Source: Adiantum capillus-veneris (lineage: Eukaryota > Streptophyta > Polypodiopsida > Polypodiales > Pteridaceae). Taken from it: a stretch of 64,000 nucleotides of DNA. The notes below the pieces were generated by a model. The model worked only from the letters and a program-made list of their open reading frames with translations. It was not told the DNA's origin and searched no databases. The translations under genes and the position numbers were made by a program. Positions 22,543 through 34,928 of the stretch are shown here, piece after piece (the first letter of the stretch is position 1; each line of letters opens with the position of its first letter). The DNA lies in contig CM043942.1 in NCBI GenBank assembly GCA_014529385.2, forward strand, positions 110,109,641-110,173,640, read 5' to 3'.

Positions 22543-23541
22543 GATATTGCAGTATTCTTGTAAAGCTCAAAGATTTTTTCTTTAATATTATTTGGTTTAC
22601 AAGTGGCTTTGAGAGGAGCTATTACAACTTACCCATGTATCCCATCAATTTGAACATGCTCACCATTGCTCGACACTTGATAATAAAACCAAACTCTTAC
22701 TAGGCTATTGAGAGTGTCCCATTGCGTTATGATGAGTCCGGTTTTAATGTATGTGAGCACTGACACCCATAAAAACTCTAAGCTTATCATCACAATATTA
22801 GCACCAATTTCATGAATCTGTCATAAGAAGGGCTTGGCTAAAATTTTAAGAAAGGAAAGGGAAGTAAAATAGGGTACTTGCCAATAGAATGGGAGTACAT
22901 TAGGTTGCCCATCTAAGTTAGAGTACACACACAAACTATATAATTCAAAATGGGAAAGTAGTATCTAAAATAGAAGTGTCACCTAGTCTTCATGTATCTC
23001 TGTAGTAAAGAATGTTTTGACTTGCACAAAAGCTTGCAAATAGAAACTCTACTAATACTGCTTACTACATGCACGGCCTTCTTATCCACTTCACCAAACA
23101 TGTTGTTTCATTACAAAAACTGACTTATTATTTTTGTGATATTTAAGCATCAGAAAAGCAAAATGAAATTGTGCCCTTCCATAGGGAAGGGTACTATTTC
23201 CGAATGTCTATCTTGTGAAAGAATAGGGAGGCCTTCAAATCCTGACACTGCTTACCCAAACCATTTATTATGCTTAAAGAGGTAATCATAACATCAAAAA
23301 TTTCATGCAAGCAAGTAATGAACATGATGATCTAGTCATGTGCCTTTAAAGTCTACTTGATTCATTATCATTTTATGTTTTTTTCTGTTTTGTGTTTGGT
23401 GGTGGGGTGGTTGGCCCCCTGTGGGAGAAAGTATATATCAATCCTTACTAAAGGCCATAAATAACTAGCCTATAGGATAAATTCATTTAAAAGTGTCTAT
23501 GTCCTTTTGACATTATGAATGTTTTCTTTCTTTGGGTGGGT

Positions 23542-23579
<38 letters not shown>

Positions 23580-24840
23580 GCATGATGCTGTCTATCACAA
23601 TGAGGTTTGATGCCTATTTACATGCAACAAAGAGAAGAAGAGATGAGAAACTTTAACATCATAGGAACAATCTCAAGAAACCTCTGAACTCAAAACCTGA
23701 TACTCCCAAGGGAATTGGAATAACCAATCTACCACACTTGGGTGATAGAAAGATTATTCTAGTTTCCTCTTCTCTCTCTTCTCTCTCTCTCTCTCGAAAA
23801 GGGGCTTTATTATGTGTACATAAGAGACCTCGAGAGATTCTCAATGGCCTATCATCTAGGGGAAGTACAAAAGAGGAGTGACAACATGTAGGCTATGTAA
23901 ATATCAAGGTGGTATGTACGATAAATGCGGAATGAACCAATGTGGAGATGCATAATGCCATGTGATGTGACCCTTAACCTGACAAAAAAGAACACAAAAT
24001 GTGCCCATGTGTGAAGAAAGCCACATCGATGCTACTTTGTTGCCCTGGAGGAGCCGGCTGAAGAATCCCACTGACTACAAAGAGTATGCAGTAGCTCTAT
24101 CCAGATGGATACCAAAATGGTGGACATAGGAGAGGACTGTGAGCCAAGAATGTGAGGTCATCGAACCTTCCACATGGTCCAAGGCGTGATGCTTCATATC
24201 GTGTTTAATACTGTGCGTCACTCGCACCAATCCAACGAGTGACTTGCTTATGAGACCATTTGTAGAGTTCTCAGTTTATAACCCAAGAGAGTAACCAAGA
24301 AGACTAAATCTGTCAGCAAGCCCTGAGAAAAGGTGTGTGACCCCTATAATTGCAAAAGCCATGCAACTGCCCCCAATGTCATGAACCCATTGAGGATGCC
24401 CACTCTAATTAACAAACAACAAACTGCCATCCACACTGGATGTGAAAAGGACAAACCTAGAAACAATGCCACAAATACTCAAGATCTAAAGTACATCTCA
24501 GATAAGTCGGGTCATGACCAGTGGCTATCGACCAAGTGGGAATTATCTACATACAAAGGACCTCTTATTGATGATTTTGAAACACATTAATAAGTGACAC
24601 ATTAGTAAGTTAGATAATTGCATGTACAAGAGGAGTTTAAAAATGACGAAGCATGTAGATTTTCAATAGTATTAGTTGGGCATGGAGAAGGATGGATACA
24701 AATTTTTGAGAGAGAGAGAGAGAGAGAGGGCACTATTAATAATCTACATGCTTCGTCATGATTTCTAAACACATTAGTAGATTAGATAATTACATGTACA
24801 AGAGGAGTTTAAAAATGGAAAACTAAAAAAAACTTACAGT
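22543..24840. other. No gene recognised; decayed AT-rich sequence with a G tract
   Basis: Only short ORFs without recognisable domains. Holds a 37-base G run at 23542-23578 and CT/GA tracts at 23770-23795 and 24708-24727. A block with CATGTACAAGAGGAGTTTAAAA occurs twice (about 24630 and 24800), next to CTACATGCTTCGTCAT in both orientations. Confidence 0.6.
23542..23578 (+). repeat. Poly-G tract (37 G)
   Basis: Uninterrupted run preceded by GGGTGGGT. It has clear G-quadruplex potential on the plus strand. Confidence 0.95.
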
Positions 24841-24849
24841 TTTATGTGG

Positions 24850-26010
24850 ACCCCCCCTCACATCTACATAGTGCCTTCAGGCTTGAGCGAAGGTAGTGGG
24901 AGTATGTTGTTATGCCTTTTGGATTGATAGGTGCCATGGGTACTTTAAATAATCTTGTGGTAGATCATTTTGGTTACATGTTTGGTATGTGTGTGTTGAT
25001 TTTCCTTCATGACATTCTCAATTTTTTTGCATCATGGGAAACAAGAACGGGATGTAGATAAGGCTTTAGCTTGCTTAGATGAGTGCCAACTATATATTGC
25101 AGCTAAGTAGTCAAAACGTTTTTTGACCTAGGTTACTTATCTAGGCCATATCATCTCTGTAAATGGAATCAAGAAAGAGCTCACAAAGGTTGAATAGGCT
25201 CATAATTGGAATTTATCCACAACAACATATGATGTGCATTCATTTTTAGGTATGTGTCAGGTATGCTGTTCGCACAAAAACATTTGCACACTTTGATGCA
25301 ACAATAATTGATGTTTAGAAATGGGTTAAGACTCCATCAATGCATTGTCCTACCCAAAGCAAACATTGAGGCTTTTGAAACTCTCAAGGTTGCGGTGATT
25401 GATGCTCCACATCTCATCCTTGCCTCTTGGGATGAACCCTTGGAGGTATGGATGGATACAAGAAACATCACCATAGAAGCTGTGCTACAACAATATGGTC
25501 ATCCACTTGCATTTCTCAATAGAAAGTCAAACAATGCAAAAAAGAACTACTCCATGTACAATAAGGAGCTTTCCTCTGTCATTCATTCTATAAGTCATTG
25601 GAAGCATTTTTTTTTGGTAGAGGTTTTATTGTTTGTACTAATCATCAAGCCCTCAAGTGGCTCGTTTATATGCCTACTGCACATATCGTGATCGCCAGGC
25701 AAGGTGGTCTCAATTTTTTGAGCAATTTGGTGGTTTGACTGAATATGTTCTTGGAAAAGCTAACCGCATTGCAAATGCGTTAAGTCACAAAGGACAGATC
25801 TTCGCCTCTTGAATCAAGTTCCACAATCTTCATTCAGGGTGTATCTTTTAACATCATGAAAAATCATTATCCAAATTCCAAGTTTGGTAAGCAATGGTTG
25901 TGCCTAGAAACGATCTCATTCGTGAGGGTCTCTTGGATTTCTGTCATGGACACCTTTGTGTGCTACCTTATCTTAGGAAATCCATATTGTACGATGCACA
26001 TGATGCACTC
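24850..26010 (+). pseudogene. Gypsy RT-RNase H-integrase remnant
   Basis: From about 24890 decayed RT sense appears (DHFGYMFGMCVLIFLHDILNFF-like in mixed frames, then TYLGHIISVNGI). The 25308-25691 ORF is an RNase H: EAFETLKVAVIDAPHLILAS, WDEPLEVWMDTRNITIEAVL, KKNYSMYNKELSSVIHSISH. A linker and the start of an integrase zinc-binding region (REGLLDFCHGHL) follow to about 26000. Stops are frequent. The catalytic Asp of RNase H (MDTRN) is present but the element is dead. Confidence 0.7.
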
Positions 26011-26026
26011 ACAATATTTCCTAGAG

Positions 26027-26150
26027 TAAGACAGTCTAGGTCAAGGTCCAAGACAGACATGTAATACAGGGGGCCTATATTTAATAGGATAAGGGCCTAT
26101 ATATGGAATGGTTGGGTGGAGATGTACGTGTGCTAGTCCCTAGTCTCTCA
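26027..26150 (+). repeat. Short LTR (~124 bp) of the 149-bp-LTR family
   Basis: Starts TAAGACAGTCTAGGTCAAGG and ends CCCTAGTCTCTCA. The core AAGGGCCTATATATGGAATG and GGTTGGGTGGAG parallel the 14647 and 22301 LTRs and the antisense LTR at 16.8 kb. It is followed by a primer site. Confidence 0.55.
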
Positions 26151-26153
26151 TAA

Positions 26154-26165
26154 TGGTATTAGATC
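26154..26165 (+). other. Primer-binding-site-like sequence
   Basis: TGGTATTAGATC follows the short LTR by three bases and matches the initiator-Met type site TGGTATCAGAGC at 10 of 12 positions. No gag follows it. Confidence 0.5.
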
Positions 26166-26242
26166 AAGGAGGGAGGAGAGGCAAGGAGCAAGGAGGATCT
26201 CCAAGGCAAAGGATGCTTTCTCTCTTTTCTTATCCCTTCCAT

Positions 26243-26244
<2 letters not shown>

Positions 26245-26293
<49 letters not shown>
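26245..26293 (+). repeat. (CT)n microsatellite
   Basis: About 24 CT units. Other CT tracts in this stretch lie at about 26795-26818 and 26942-26988. Confidence 0.9.
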
Positions 26294-26295
<2 letters not shown>

Positions 26296-26936
26296 GGAGA
26301 TAGAGAAAGTAAGAATGACCTTGCACGAGATAGGAGGGAAGCTAGTGATGCAAGTATACCAAGGAAACAGTTGAGGAAATAGCCACAAGCAATCGCCCTT
26401 ACGAAGAGCGGCCGAGCTTGGTTTGTGTGGGAAAGTTCCCCTGAGAGGAGGGGCATATTTTTTATCTACACAGAAAAAACTATGGAAGGCATCAATGGAA
26501 TCACCTACTAGGGATGTGGAGGGAGTTTTGTCACTGGATTAGGTCTCCCCAATCTCAAGAAAAAAAAAAGTATTTCAAAACATATTAATTGCATAAGTAA
26601 AGGGTGAGTTTAGGTGCATGAAAGAAGGGTGAGTTTAGGAAATGAAAAGACAAATGAAGGTGAAAAGTAAAAAGGTTTATGAAGGTGTAAAGTCAAAACA
26701 CCTTTTGTGTCCATATAAAGAGGTAGTCAACTTCACATTTTATATTTGTGTTTCTCTTCTCCTTTAGCTTTTTTTTCCTCTATAAAGTGTCCTCTCTCTT
26801 TCTCTCTCTCTCTCTCTCAATCTCAAAAAGTTGTATCCATCCTTCTCTAATGCCCAACTAATACTATTGAAAATCTACATGCTTCGTCATTGCCCGTTGT
26901 TGTGTGCTATAGACTGGAGTAGGGCCGACGGAGGTC

Positions 26937-26990
<54 letters not shown>

Positions 26991-28900
26991 TGTTTGGTAT
27001 TTTCACTGCCTATCGCCCCATGAAATCTTCAAAAAAAAAAAAATGAGGTTGCCCTATTTTGGGCACCCTCCCATAGCAAGGACCGGCTCCCACACTTTCA
27101 ATGAGGCAATCCATGAAAAGATATGCTTTCTTTGATGGCACAAGAAACACATAGCATGCAACTCTCTATACATGCAAACGAATTCTTTGTTGAGCTTGGA
27201 GGAGAAAACAAGTGCAACAACATCATCCAAGAAAAATTACACAAGCCATGCATACTCATGTAGAAAGGAGCAAGACTCCATATATCGTTGGTGAATGGAA
27301 ACTTTTCCTCGAATCGAACCATATGGGATGCAAGATTTAGAAGATTGACAAGACCAGAGCATGTTTTCATGATGTTTCTCAACATATGTATAGCATGAGC
27401 AAGGTAGCTTCTTTCAATTTTTTATCAGGTGCTCAATCATAGATGATGCATGCAAGCAAGGATGCCTATCTGTAAGGAAAATTCAGGCAAGGCATGTGGC
27501 TTGTTAGTCACATGCATTCGGCAAGGCCAAAGTTTTGGATTTGAGCTTTTACTAGGGCATGGCTCCTAGGTAGGTTTTTTCACCTAGAGGAAGTCAGAAA
27601 TGGTCATGATCAACCCATTGTCGGCAAGAAAGATCCAACGTGGCTACAAGGGTAATTGGCAACGAGTATTGGGCAACCTAGATATGTTTTGTCTGTGAAA
27701 TTATTGTAGGTATTTTTATGATTCCAATATGATATCCTATTTGACAAGGTTGAGGATCAATGGGACAATTTTCTTTTACCTCCATTTAGTACGAGAATGC
27801 CATAAGATTGGCCACGCTAGATTGGTCATGTTTTAACTACGGAGCACGGCTTCGTACCAGGCTACTTATGAGCACGACTTGTGTAGAAAAACTCATATGT
27901 CACACATTTCATAACCTTTACAGTTTATGGCTCTAAGAAGTCAACAAGGACAAAATATCCATAAAAATCTATTGAAAAGAAAGGCTACAAGCTGAATTTA
28001 AGCCAGACAACCACACCATGGGGTGATTCATGCAAGCTGATAAGCAAGTTCAATTTACAGTTTACAATTTTGGTAGACTTTTCTCCAAATCCAGGTTGAC
28101 ACGGAAAACTTGCTTTGGTCAAGAAGAGTTTTGCAGTCATAGGAAATTTGATAGCTACGTTTCCTGAGCAATGTCCTTTCAATATTGGTCACGTGAAGCT
28201 ATGATTCAATTTCGAGCATATTGCATAGAAGATTCCAAAGTTTGGAATATGCTATCAACATATGAACTTGGGGAATCTTTGCAACATGTTTGCATGACTT
28301 TCCACGAAAGGTCGGCATGAACCAAGCCACTAGGGCATATAAGGTACATCAAAAAATACTCAATTTTTTAGCATCTAGGTCCAAGCAAAGGCAAGTAGCC
28401 TCAGAGGAGTGAACATGTTAGACAATTTCAAGTTTTTCTATGCTTTAATTTTTACTTTGGACAAGATCTTATGTTTGCATGCAAGGTGCTTTGATGGTCA
28501 TAATGAGAAGCATGGATTTCCCCCCATGTCGCCATATCGTGCCAAACTTAAATTTCCTATTAGTCCATGTTTCCCTCCTTGAGAGAGTCTTGGAGTTGTG
28601 TATTCCATGCATGCATTTTGCAGATGTAGTAGTAGCCTTGTTGCAGAGGAAGACACCACTGCATTGGAATCAAGCCCTTACTTATAGATTCATGGTCATT
28701 CATCAATCTTGCATGCTAGGAAACTTTTCTTACATGCATCAACTATTATTGAACAACTGTAAAAAATTGGGAGAATTCACCTTGTTTACGTTTAGACATG
28801 TAGTGAAGCATCATAAGAACTTGCCTTGGTCTTGTCTATCTTCCCAATCTTGGAGGCTTAGAGCCCTATTTGAGAGAAAACCTTGTATGTTTATTGATTC
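26991..28900. other. No gene recognised
   Basis: Several ORFs of 60-150 codons (for example 27098-27385 minus and 28479-28925 plus) show no domain, no splice-site support and no repeat partner that I can see. A poly-A run occurs at 27030-27042. It may be an old transposon interior. Confidence 0.4.
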
Positions 28901-28929
28901 TTGTTTTTTATTTAGCAACACATAGCCGC

Positions 28930-29266
28930 TTGCTTGAGCTAGCTAGTCTCCTTGAGAGAGCCTTGAAACTGTGTGTTGGGATGCAGCTTTTGTTGCATCT
29001 CTTATGAGAAAAGCCTCTCTACCTAAGATAGTGATGTGTCAAATCCATGAGATAAAAGCATGTGAAAACCATGTGTGTAAAGACTAGTCAATATTTCATG
29101 TGTGATTCCATGTGACGCTTTACACCTAGGACAAGTGACCTACAAAATGATGTAGTCCCTAAGAATGACATACCCCAAGGCATAAGCACCAAATGAACCT
29201 ATATATCCAACCTTGTATTCACTCATCTTAAGTCCAATAATTACAATCATTTGAAATGTACATTGT

Positions 29267-29337
<71 letters not shown>

Positions 29338-29951
29338 CTACACTCCACTACGTCTCTCACACACACACACACCTATTTCACTAATCTATCCACCCTAATC
29401 CTTTCAATTGATATGAGAGCACAATATGTGTGAGCGCTAGATTAATAAATAAAACCCACATAGGAGAGGGTTGTTTGGATGCAAATTATGTTCCACCTCT
29501 TGTGAGAATAACCTCTCTACATAAGCTAGTGACGTGTCCAAGCCATGCATTCGCACTTGTACAAAATATGAATCTAAATTTGCACTTGTGCCCATCATTG
29601 TAAGGGAAATAGATACCATCGTATTTATATTAGTAAGACGTTCCTTGAGGGACATCTATGTGTAAACCAAAGATAGGCATTCTATGCTTCCATTGGCATA
29701 CACTTTGACGACACATTTTGAGGACAAGAAATTGACATGGAAACGTCAAGAAACAACAAAAACACACGTGGAAGGAAGGAGGGGGGATTTCTCAAAAAAC
29801 CAAAAAACAATCACTAGTATAGGTGACCTACTAGATGATGTAGCTTCGATGACATATCGTGTCGCATAAGCACCAATGAGCCTATATATCCAACCTTGTG
29901 TTCATTCATCTTAAGTTTGATAATCAACCGCATTTCAAGTCTACATTGTGC

Positions 29952-29996
<45 letters not shown>

Positions 29997-30080
29997 CCAT
30001 TACACACACACATACACCATGACTGGTTCACTAATCTATCCAGCTTAATCCTTTCATCGTATACCCAACTACCTGTGTAT
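28930..30080 (+). repeat. Two LTR-like direct repeats (~500-600 bp each)
   Basis: Copy 1 spans about 28930-29405 and copy 2 about 29460-30060. Shared blocks: CCTCTCTACMTAAGMTAGTGA, then CCTATATATCCAACCTTGT with a TATA-like core, then a CT microsatellite (29270-29319 and 29957-29993), then CACTAATCTATCCA and TAATCCTTTCA. Copy 1 is followed by TTGATATGAGAGCAC, resembling a primer binding site. They look like LTRs of one decayed element, or two solo LTRs. Confidence 0.55.
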
Positions 30081-30082
30081 GT

Positions 30083-30175
30083 ATTGAACGCTTTTTGTTA
30101 AGGGATTTTGTGAATGAATGTTGTGTAAGAGGTTTCTTATTGTCTCTCTCGGGAGTTGACATGAGAGGCGATAAC
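30083..30175 (+). repeat. Leader fragment shared with the 57.6-61.5 kb cassette
   Basis: GTATGTATTGAACG, then TTAAGGGATTTTGTGAATGA, then GGTTTCTTATTGTCTCTCTC matches, on the opposite strand, about 61090-61195 beside the right-hand repeat of the cassette at 57650-61461. It suggests the two regions hold relatives of one element. Confidence 0.6.
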
Positions 30176-30250
30176 AATTTTTATTTTATTTTTAGCTTTA
30201 TCTCTTGGTTTTTTGTATTTACTCACCTTTCCTTATAGAGTACGACCTTA

Positions 30251-31668
30251 ATGGATGTACCCATGACAATGCCTAAGTCATCGCATAATACTTATGCGAC
30301 AAATGGATCCACACCATTGCTAAAGGATGAGGCTCCTCGACGATTATGTTATACAAGCCTTTTGCAAGGTGTTGTTCATATTGGGGATGAACATGAGGTA
30401 TTTTCTTTTAAAGTTTAAAATTTACTCTTTATAGGATAGAGATTCTTTTCACAAAGTTATTGATAACTGCTATTTAGGATGCTTGGTTGGGTGACTTACA
30501 TGATGGCTATGAAGTTTTTCTCTCTCCTAATAATAAATCCGCTTTCAATGATAGCCACCACAATCACAATCACAATCCACTTTCAAGGATAGCCACCACA
30601 ATCATCATAAAGCTAAATTTAACAAGCTTTGACTCCACAATTGTTTTATAATAACTTGTGCAATATTTTTTTCTTATAAGTTTATCCCATCTCCCATTTA
30701 TACACTGATAACTTGTCCTTTTATGTAAATAGCAAATATCTACAATCAACCTCTCAAGTGTCTCTGAACAATTTGTGGACAAAGGTTCAATGGAAAGTTA
30801 CACTAACCACGAAGGTCATGCTCTTGGGTGCAATGATTTTACGAGCGTATGTTTAATTAATGGTCATTCTTAACATAGTTCTCTTTTTAATTTGATTTTG
30901 GTATGGACCTGAGTTTCTAGATGCTTTTAAGTCTTTCATCTCTTAGTGTAACAATTTTGAAATGTATGATTTCTCAATATCTTTTACATACAAACTATCT
31001 ACTTGAATAATCTAAGGAAACCTTTTATAGAACATCTCTTGACACAATTCTCATGTGCACCAACTCAAATGAATTAGTATTTTCTTATCAACTCTAAATC
31101 TAACACCACTTTATTGGGATCTTTATGTGTCTCTTCCACATAACTTAGAGCAACAAGTTAAGCGTCACTCTACCTTGGATGGCTACCTTCCTCAAATGGT
31201 TCATTCTAAAGCTAGCAATCACATAAGCATGAACAAGAGCTCATGCAAAGCCACAAGCAGTTCACACGATGAATTTGTATGCCAAAAAGTTAGTATTCAT
31301 CTCTCTCTCTCTCTCTCTCTCTAAAATTTAAGTACATGTAGCACATGGTAATATATAAACTAAAGAATATTTGATTTTGAAATGTTTGTAGAGAAAAATG
31401 GACCCTTTCCTTCCAATTGGTTTAAAGGAGCAAGCAATTAAGATGCAAGTGAAGATCAAATTCTTTTCCATGTCGATAATGAAGAATGCTAGTTACATGC
31501 AAGCCCTTGAAAATGATCCACTTTAAAAAATGACTAATTTGGAGAAGAATTTTAGTAACTTTGTAAGTAATAAGGATCAATGGCATGGTCCCTCTCTACA
31601 CTCTCTCTCTCTCTCCCTCAAATATTTGCAATTAACTCCAATTAGTTGCTCTAGTAGGCTCAATTAAT

Positions 31669-31711
<43 letters not shown>

Positions 31712-32600
31712 CATACACATGTAAATACACGATGATTCTTTTTAAAACTAAATTTTGGTGAGCAAGAAAATTTGGCACATGCAAGAAGAGGAAGACAAAA
31801 AAAAAATTCAAGCCTTGCTAATGTTACGGTAAGGCGTGGTCACATGGATAAGTATAGTGAACAATGTATGGATTTACATATGTAGGACTTATGACATTTA
31901 CATAGTCATTTTTTATGTTTTTAGAACAAAGATTCTTTGAAAAAGAGGAATGAAGCACAATCCTCTGGTGGAAGAAAGATGTGTTACTTGATAAAATCTA
32001 AACCTGGTGATTCAATACATAAATTGATTAACATGTATTTTGATATGTAGGCCTTACGTGATATCTCCAACCAAACTCGTCCTACTCTCCAAAGCAAAAC
32101 CCCTCTAGTTGTGAGTGAACGAAATAACATGAAATGTTTATGCTCTATAATATATTGTAATTGGTAATTTCATTGTGGTTTTTCATGTGTGTAGACTATC
32201 AAAGCAACTAAATCTTGTAGGATTATTCATAAACCGGCAAGATACAATGATAGTTGTGAAACAGAGGTGATTTGTTGATCAAGAATAGTGAATGTTGATC
32301 ATGTTAATTGAGTTTATCACTTGCATGCTCTTTGAGTGAATGGTTAGGTTTTGAATCTTTTATTTTTTGGTTGATTAGGGTGGTGATTGGCACCCTACTA
32401 AGCAATGATTAAATGGAGGAGATAGTAATGAATGCTATGAATGTGGATGTTGTCGACGATATGTACGATCGATTGTGGCCAACAATCAGAGATCTCAAAA
32501 CGATACACAAGGCGCACTTTTGACAATGCACAAACAAAATACAGGTGGAAGATCTCTTGAAATGGTATGTAGATTGGGTTATTAGCAACAAAATGCTTAA
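30251..32600 (+). CDS. Probable multi-exon gene of unknown family, one in-frame TGA
   Basis: Exon-like blocks bounded by GT-AG sites, whose mapped lengths are all divisible by three, read in one frame. They are 30251-30397 (start MDVPMTMPK), one from 30478 (DAWLGDLHDGYE), 30733-30846, one near 31118-31288, 31392-31448, 31763-31828, one from 31925, 32051-32110 (ALRDISNQTRPTL), 32195-32266, 32379-32564, and a short last exon from 32586 ending at TAA 32598-32600. Donors include CGAGC|GTATGT, TTACG|GTAAGG, TAGTT|GTGAGT and AAATG|GTATGT. The right edges of the 30478 and 31925 blocks and the left edge of the 31118 block are unresolved. The 32379 exon has TGA at 32406-32408, after which the frame stays open for 52 codons. 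The family is unknown to me; ALRDISN resembles motifs in cell-cycle regulators but that alone proves nothing. It could be a gene ending at that TGA, or a young pseudogene. Confidence 0.45.
31306..31321 (+). repeat. Short (CT)n tracts in candidate introns
   Basis: CT tracts at 31302-31321, 31603-31615 and 31674-31708 lie between the exon-like blocks of the 30.25-32.6 kb gene, in putative introns. Confidence 0.8.
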
Positions 32601-32679
32601 ATCAAGGCTTTCTTACCGCTCCAACATTTGAGCTCAATTTTGGTAGAGAATTAAGACTGTAAACTTTTGCAATTAATTC

Positions 32680-32865
32680 CCTAAAGTGTTTATGGCATTT
32701 TCACTTAAGACCCCTTTTTCAATCATTGAATGTCTAAACTTTTTATGCCAGACCCTTTTCAATCACTCAGTCTCTAAAGTTTTTATGGGCCTTTTCAATC
32801 ACTCAATCTCTAAAGTTTTTATGGTATTTTCACTTAAGATCCTTTTTTTCAATCATTACATTAGG
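32680..32865 (+). repeat. Degenerate ~40-bp minisatellite
   Basis: Repeated CTAAAGTTTTTATGG and TTTTCAATCACTCARTCT blocks, four to five copies. A second degenerate array of about 60-bp units with CATCTTGAAAAWGT and TTTCCAAATGGTGAA follows at about 33040-33260. No gene is seen from 32610 to 34420. Confidence 0.65.
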
Positions 32866-33544
32866 TGTTTGCTGCATTATGCATGAAGTGTGTTAATTTG
32901 AAGAGTCTTTTAAAATCACTACTTAGTTTTCCAATCAATTGAAACTCAACTGTTAAGTAGGTGTTAAACTCTGCCAAATAAATTTACACATCAAATATCC
33001 AAAGGACTATATTCGCAATTTGTAAAAATTTCTATATGGAACTTTTTCTCATGTGAATCTTTTCTCACATTTTTTCCATCTTGAAAATGTAAGATTTCCA
33101 ATGTGAAATCCTTTTATCCACATTTTTTTCATCTTGAAAAAGTCAATTTCCAAATGGTGAATTTTTCCAAGATGTTTTTCCTTCTTGAAAATGTGCCATT
33201 TCTACGCGTAAATAATAATCCTACCATGAAAAATATCACTTCTAAATGGTGAAAATTTCCACTAGATTTTCAACATGGAATTAGTGAAACCATCCATTTT
33301 TCTTGACGGGAAAATACCGCTATGCTTTTCCATTTCTATATTGAAATAATGGTAGGAAAAGAGTCTCCTTTCCCTCATGAAATTTTTTTATGAAGTTCTT
33401 GTGAATTTGTACAACATGTTATTTTTCCCCAGCTGGGTACTCCCTATTGGCAGCTCTATATACTATTATTGCCCGAAATCTCCGGAGATGCTTTTACTTC
33501 ATCCTTTGCTTTGCTAGGGGAGTAAAACTCCAATAGCAACATCG

Positions 33545-33625
33545 CAAAATTTGAACTCGTACGAGCCAATCTAGGAGACATGCGAGCGTTGCCCTAACCA
33601 ACTCGCACCCAAGCAATTGGTGCTC
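33545..33625 (-). mobile_element. tRNA-derived SINE-like head
   Basis: On the minus strand GAGTTGGTTAGGGCA resembles a Pol III A box and GAGTTCAAATTTTGC a B box, about 45 bp apart as in a tRNA gene. The stems are imperfect, so it is a SINE or tRNA relic rather than a working tRNA gene. Confidence 0.4.
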
Positions 33626-34425
33626 TGAAAGCTTCCTTAACTTTTAAAAAAGTTCTTTCTCCAATTACATGCAACGTTGCCGTTGACTTTAAGGCTTGTG
33701 TTCCAACCTGGCCAAATGTCTACCCCGTCCATCATCTACCACCTACGTGCTGTCTTGCCTCCTGCTTACGCCCTGAAGTCCAGTAGTATTTTTGTGGGCA
33801 TGTAGAGAGTCCTTTGTGAGATACAATACACCAACAATTGGTGTTTCTTCTTCGCCCCATAAAAAGCGACTATTTTCGATGGATTCCCAATCCTCCAGGA
33901 CTTTTTAAAAAATGTGCACATTAGAATGTAGCGTCTTAAAATAGCTTTAAAACGACAATATTTGATACGCATCACCTATATCACTCCTTGCAAGGAGGTA
34001 GTGCAAAAAAAGGAGTAAGTACTTGGTAAAGAAGGATAACTAGGGATGGAGGATACCTTCAAGAACGAGAAAATGTGAATCGAGCATAAAAATCTCTCTC
34101 AAAATCTGCGAAGCATAAAAAGAATGAGAGAGATACGAAGGGGTAGGGGAAAGCAAGGAGAGATCGACTCTTTCTATCGTATCAGTAAATACGAAGAGAT
34201 CAAGGTGCAAAAGGACTGAAGACTGAGAATAAAAGGGTAACCAAGGTAACGTACTTTACTTTGTCCTCAAGCATTCTGTATCAAATCTTTGCTTTTGCAT
34301 GAATAGGGATAAACTGGTAATCTTTCATCCATTTCCATCACATCTTCCACAATTGTGGCCCTAAAGGCACTATCCACATTCTTTAAAGTGCAATTGCAAC
34401 ACATGTAATCACCCCAATCCTCCAT

Positions 34426-34709
34426 CATAAGAAGTTTTGGACAAATTCTCACAATAATTCCCACATTGCAACTTACCTCAACATCATGAGCTTCTGTGAG
34501 GGAGGCATGGCATACCTAGCCAGGTACTATCGGGGACAGGGGACCGCTTACAATTGGGGGCAAGGGTGGCGGTGATGCCTTGTCCCCAATCATACCTCGC
34601 TAAATATGCACGGCCTCCTGAGCAAAAGCTCATGATGTTATGCAATGCATGAAAAACACTAAAAAAGACTCTTTATTCCTACATGAGAAAATTTCTAAAT
34701 CTTCTTGTG
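34426..34709 (+). mobile_element. Foldback element copy 2 (284 bp)
   Basis: Ends CATAAGAAGTTTTGGACAAA and AAATCTTCTTGTG form an imperfect terminal inverted repeat. Inside, a long inverted repeat runs from CATCATGAGCTTCTG to CAAAAGCTCATGATG. It lies about 220 bp past the stop codon of the kinase gene, so it may be in that gene's 3' UTR or just beyond. Confidence 0.75.
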
Positions 34710-34928
34710 ATGTATGAGGCCACAACTAGAGATGGCGAGTCAAATCTATAAGCCTCACTCTATCAATCCACATATAACGCAACATTAGGATAATCAAGCC
34801 AAGTTAGGATAATCAGTTAAGCAGTGTAACTTCTATGAAAGTCGTGAGCAAAAACCATTCTCCAAAACTCACATTCATGAATTCCTTTTGGATTTCCCTA
34901 TCCTAAATACACTTTCCCCCAGCACGTT

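Noticed and set aside
28479-28925. 148-codon ORF
   Set aside because: Cys/His/Leu-rich random-looking composition, no domain, no splice support and no repeat partner.
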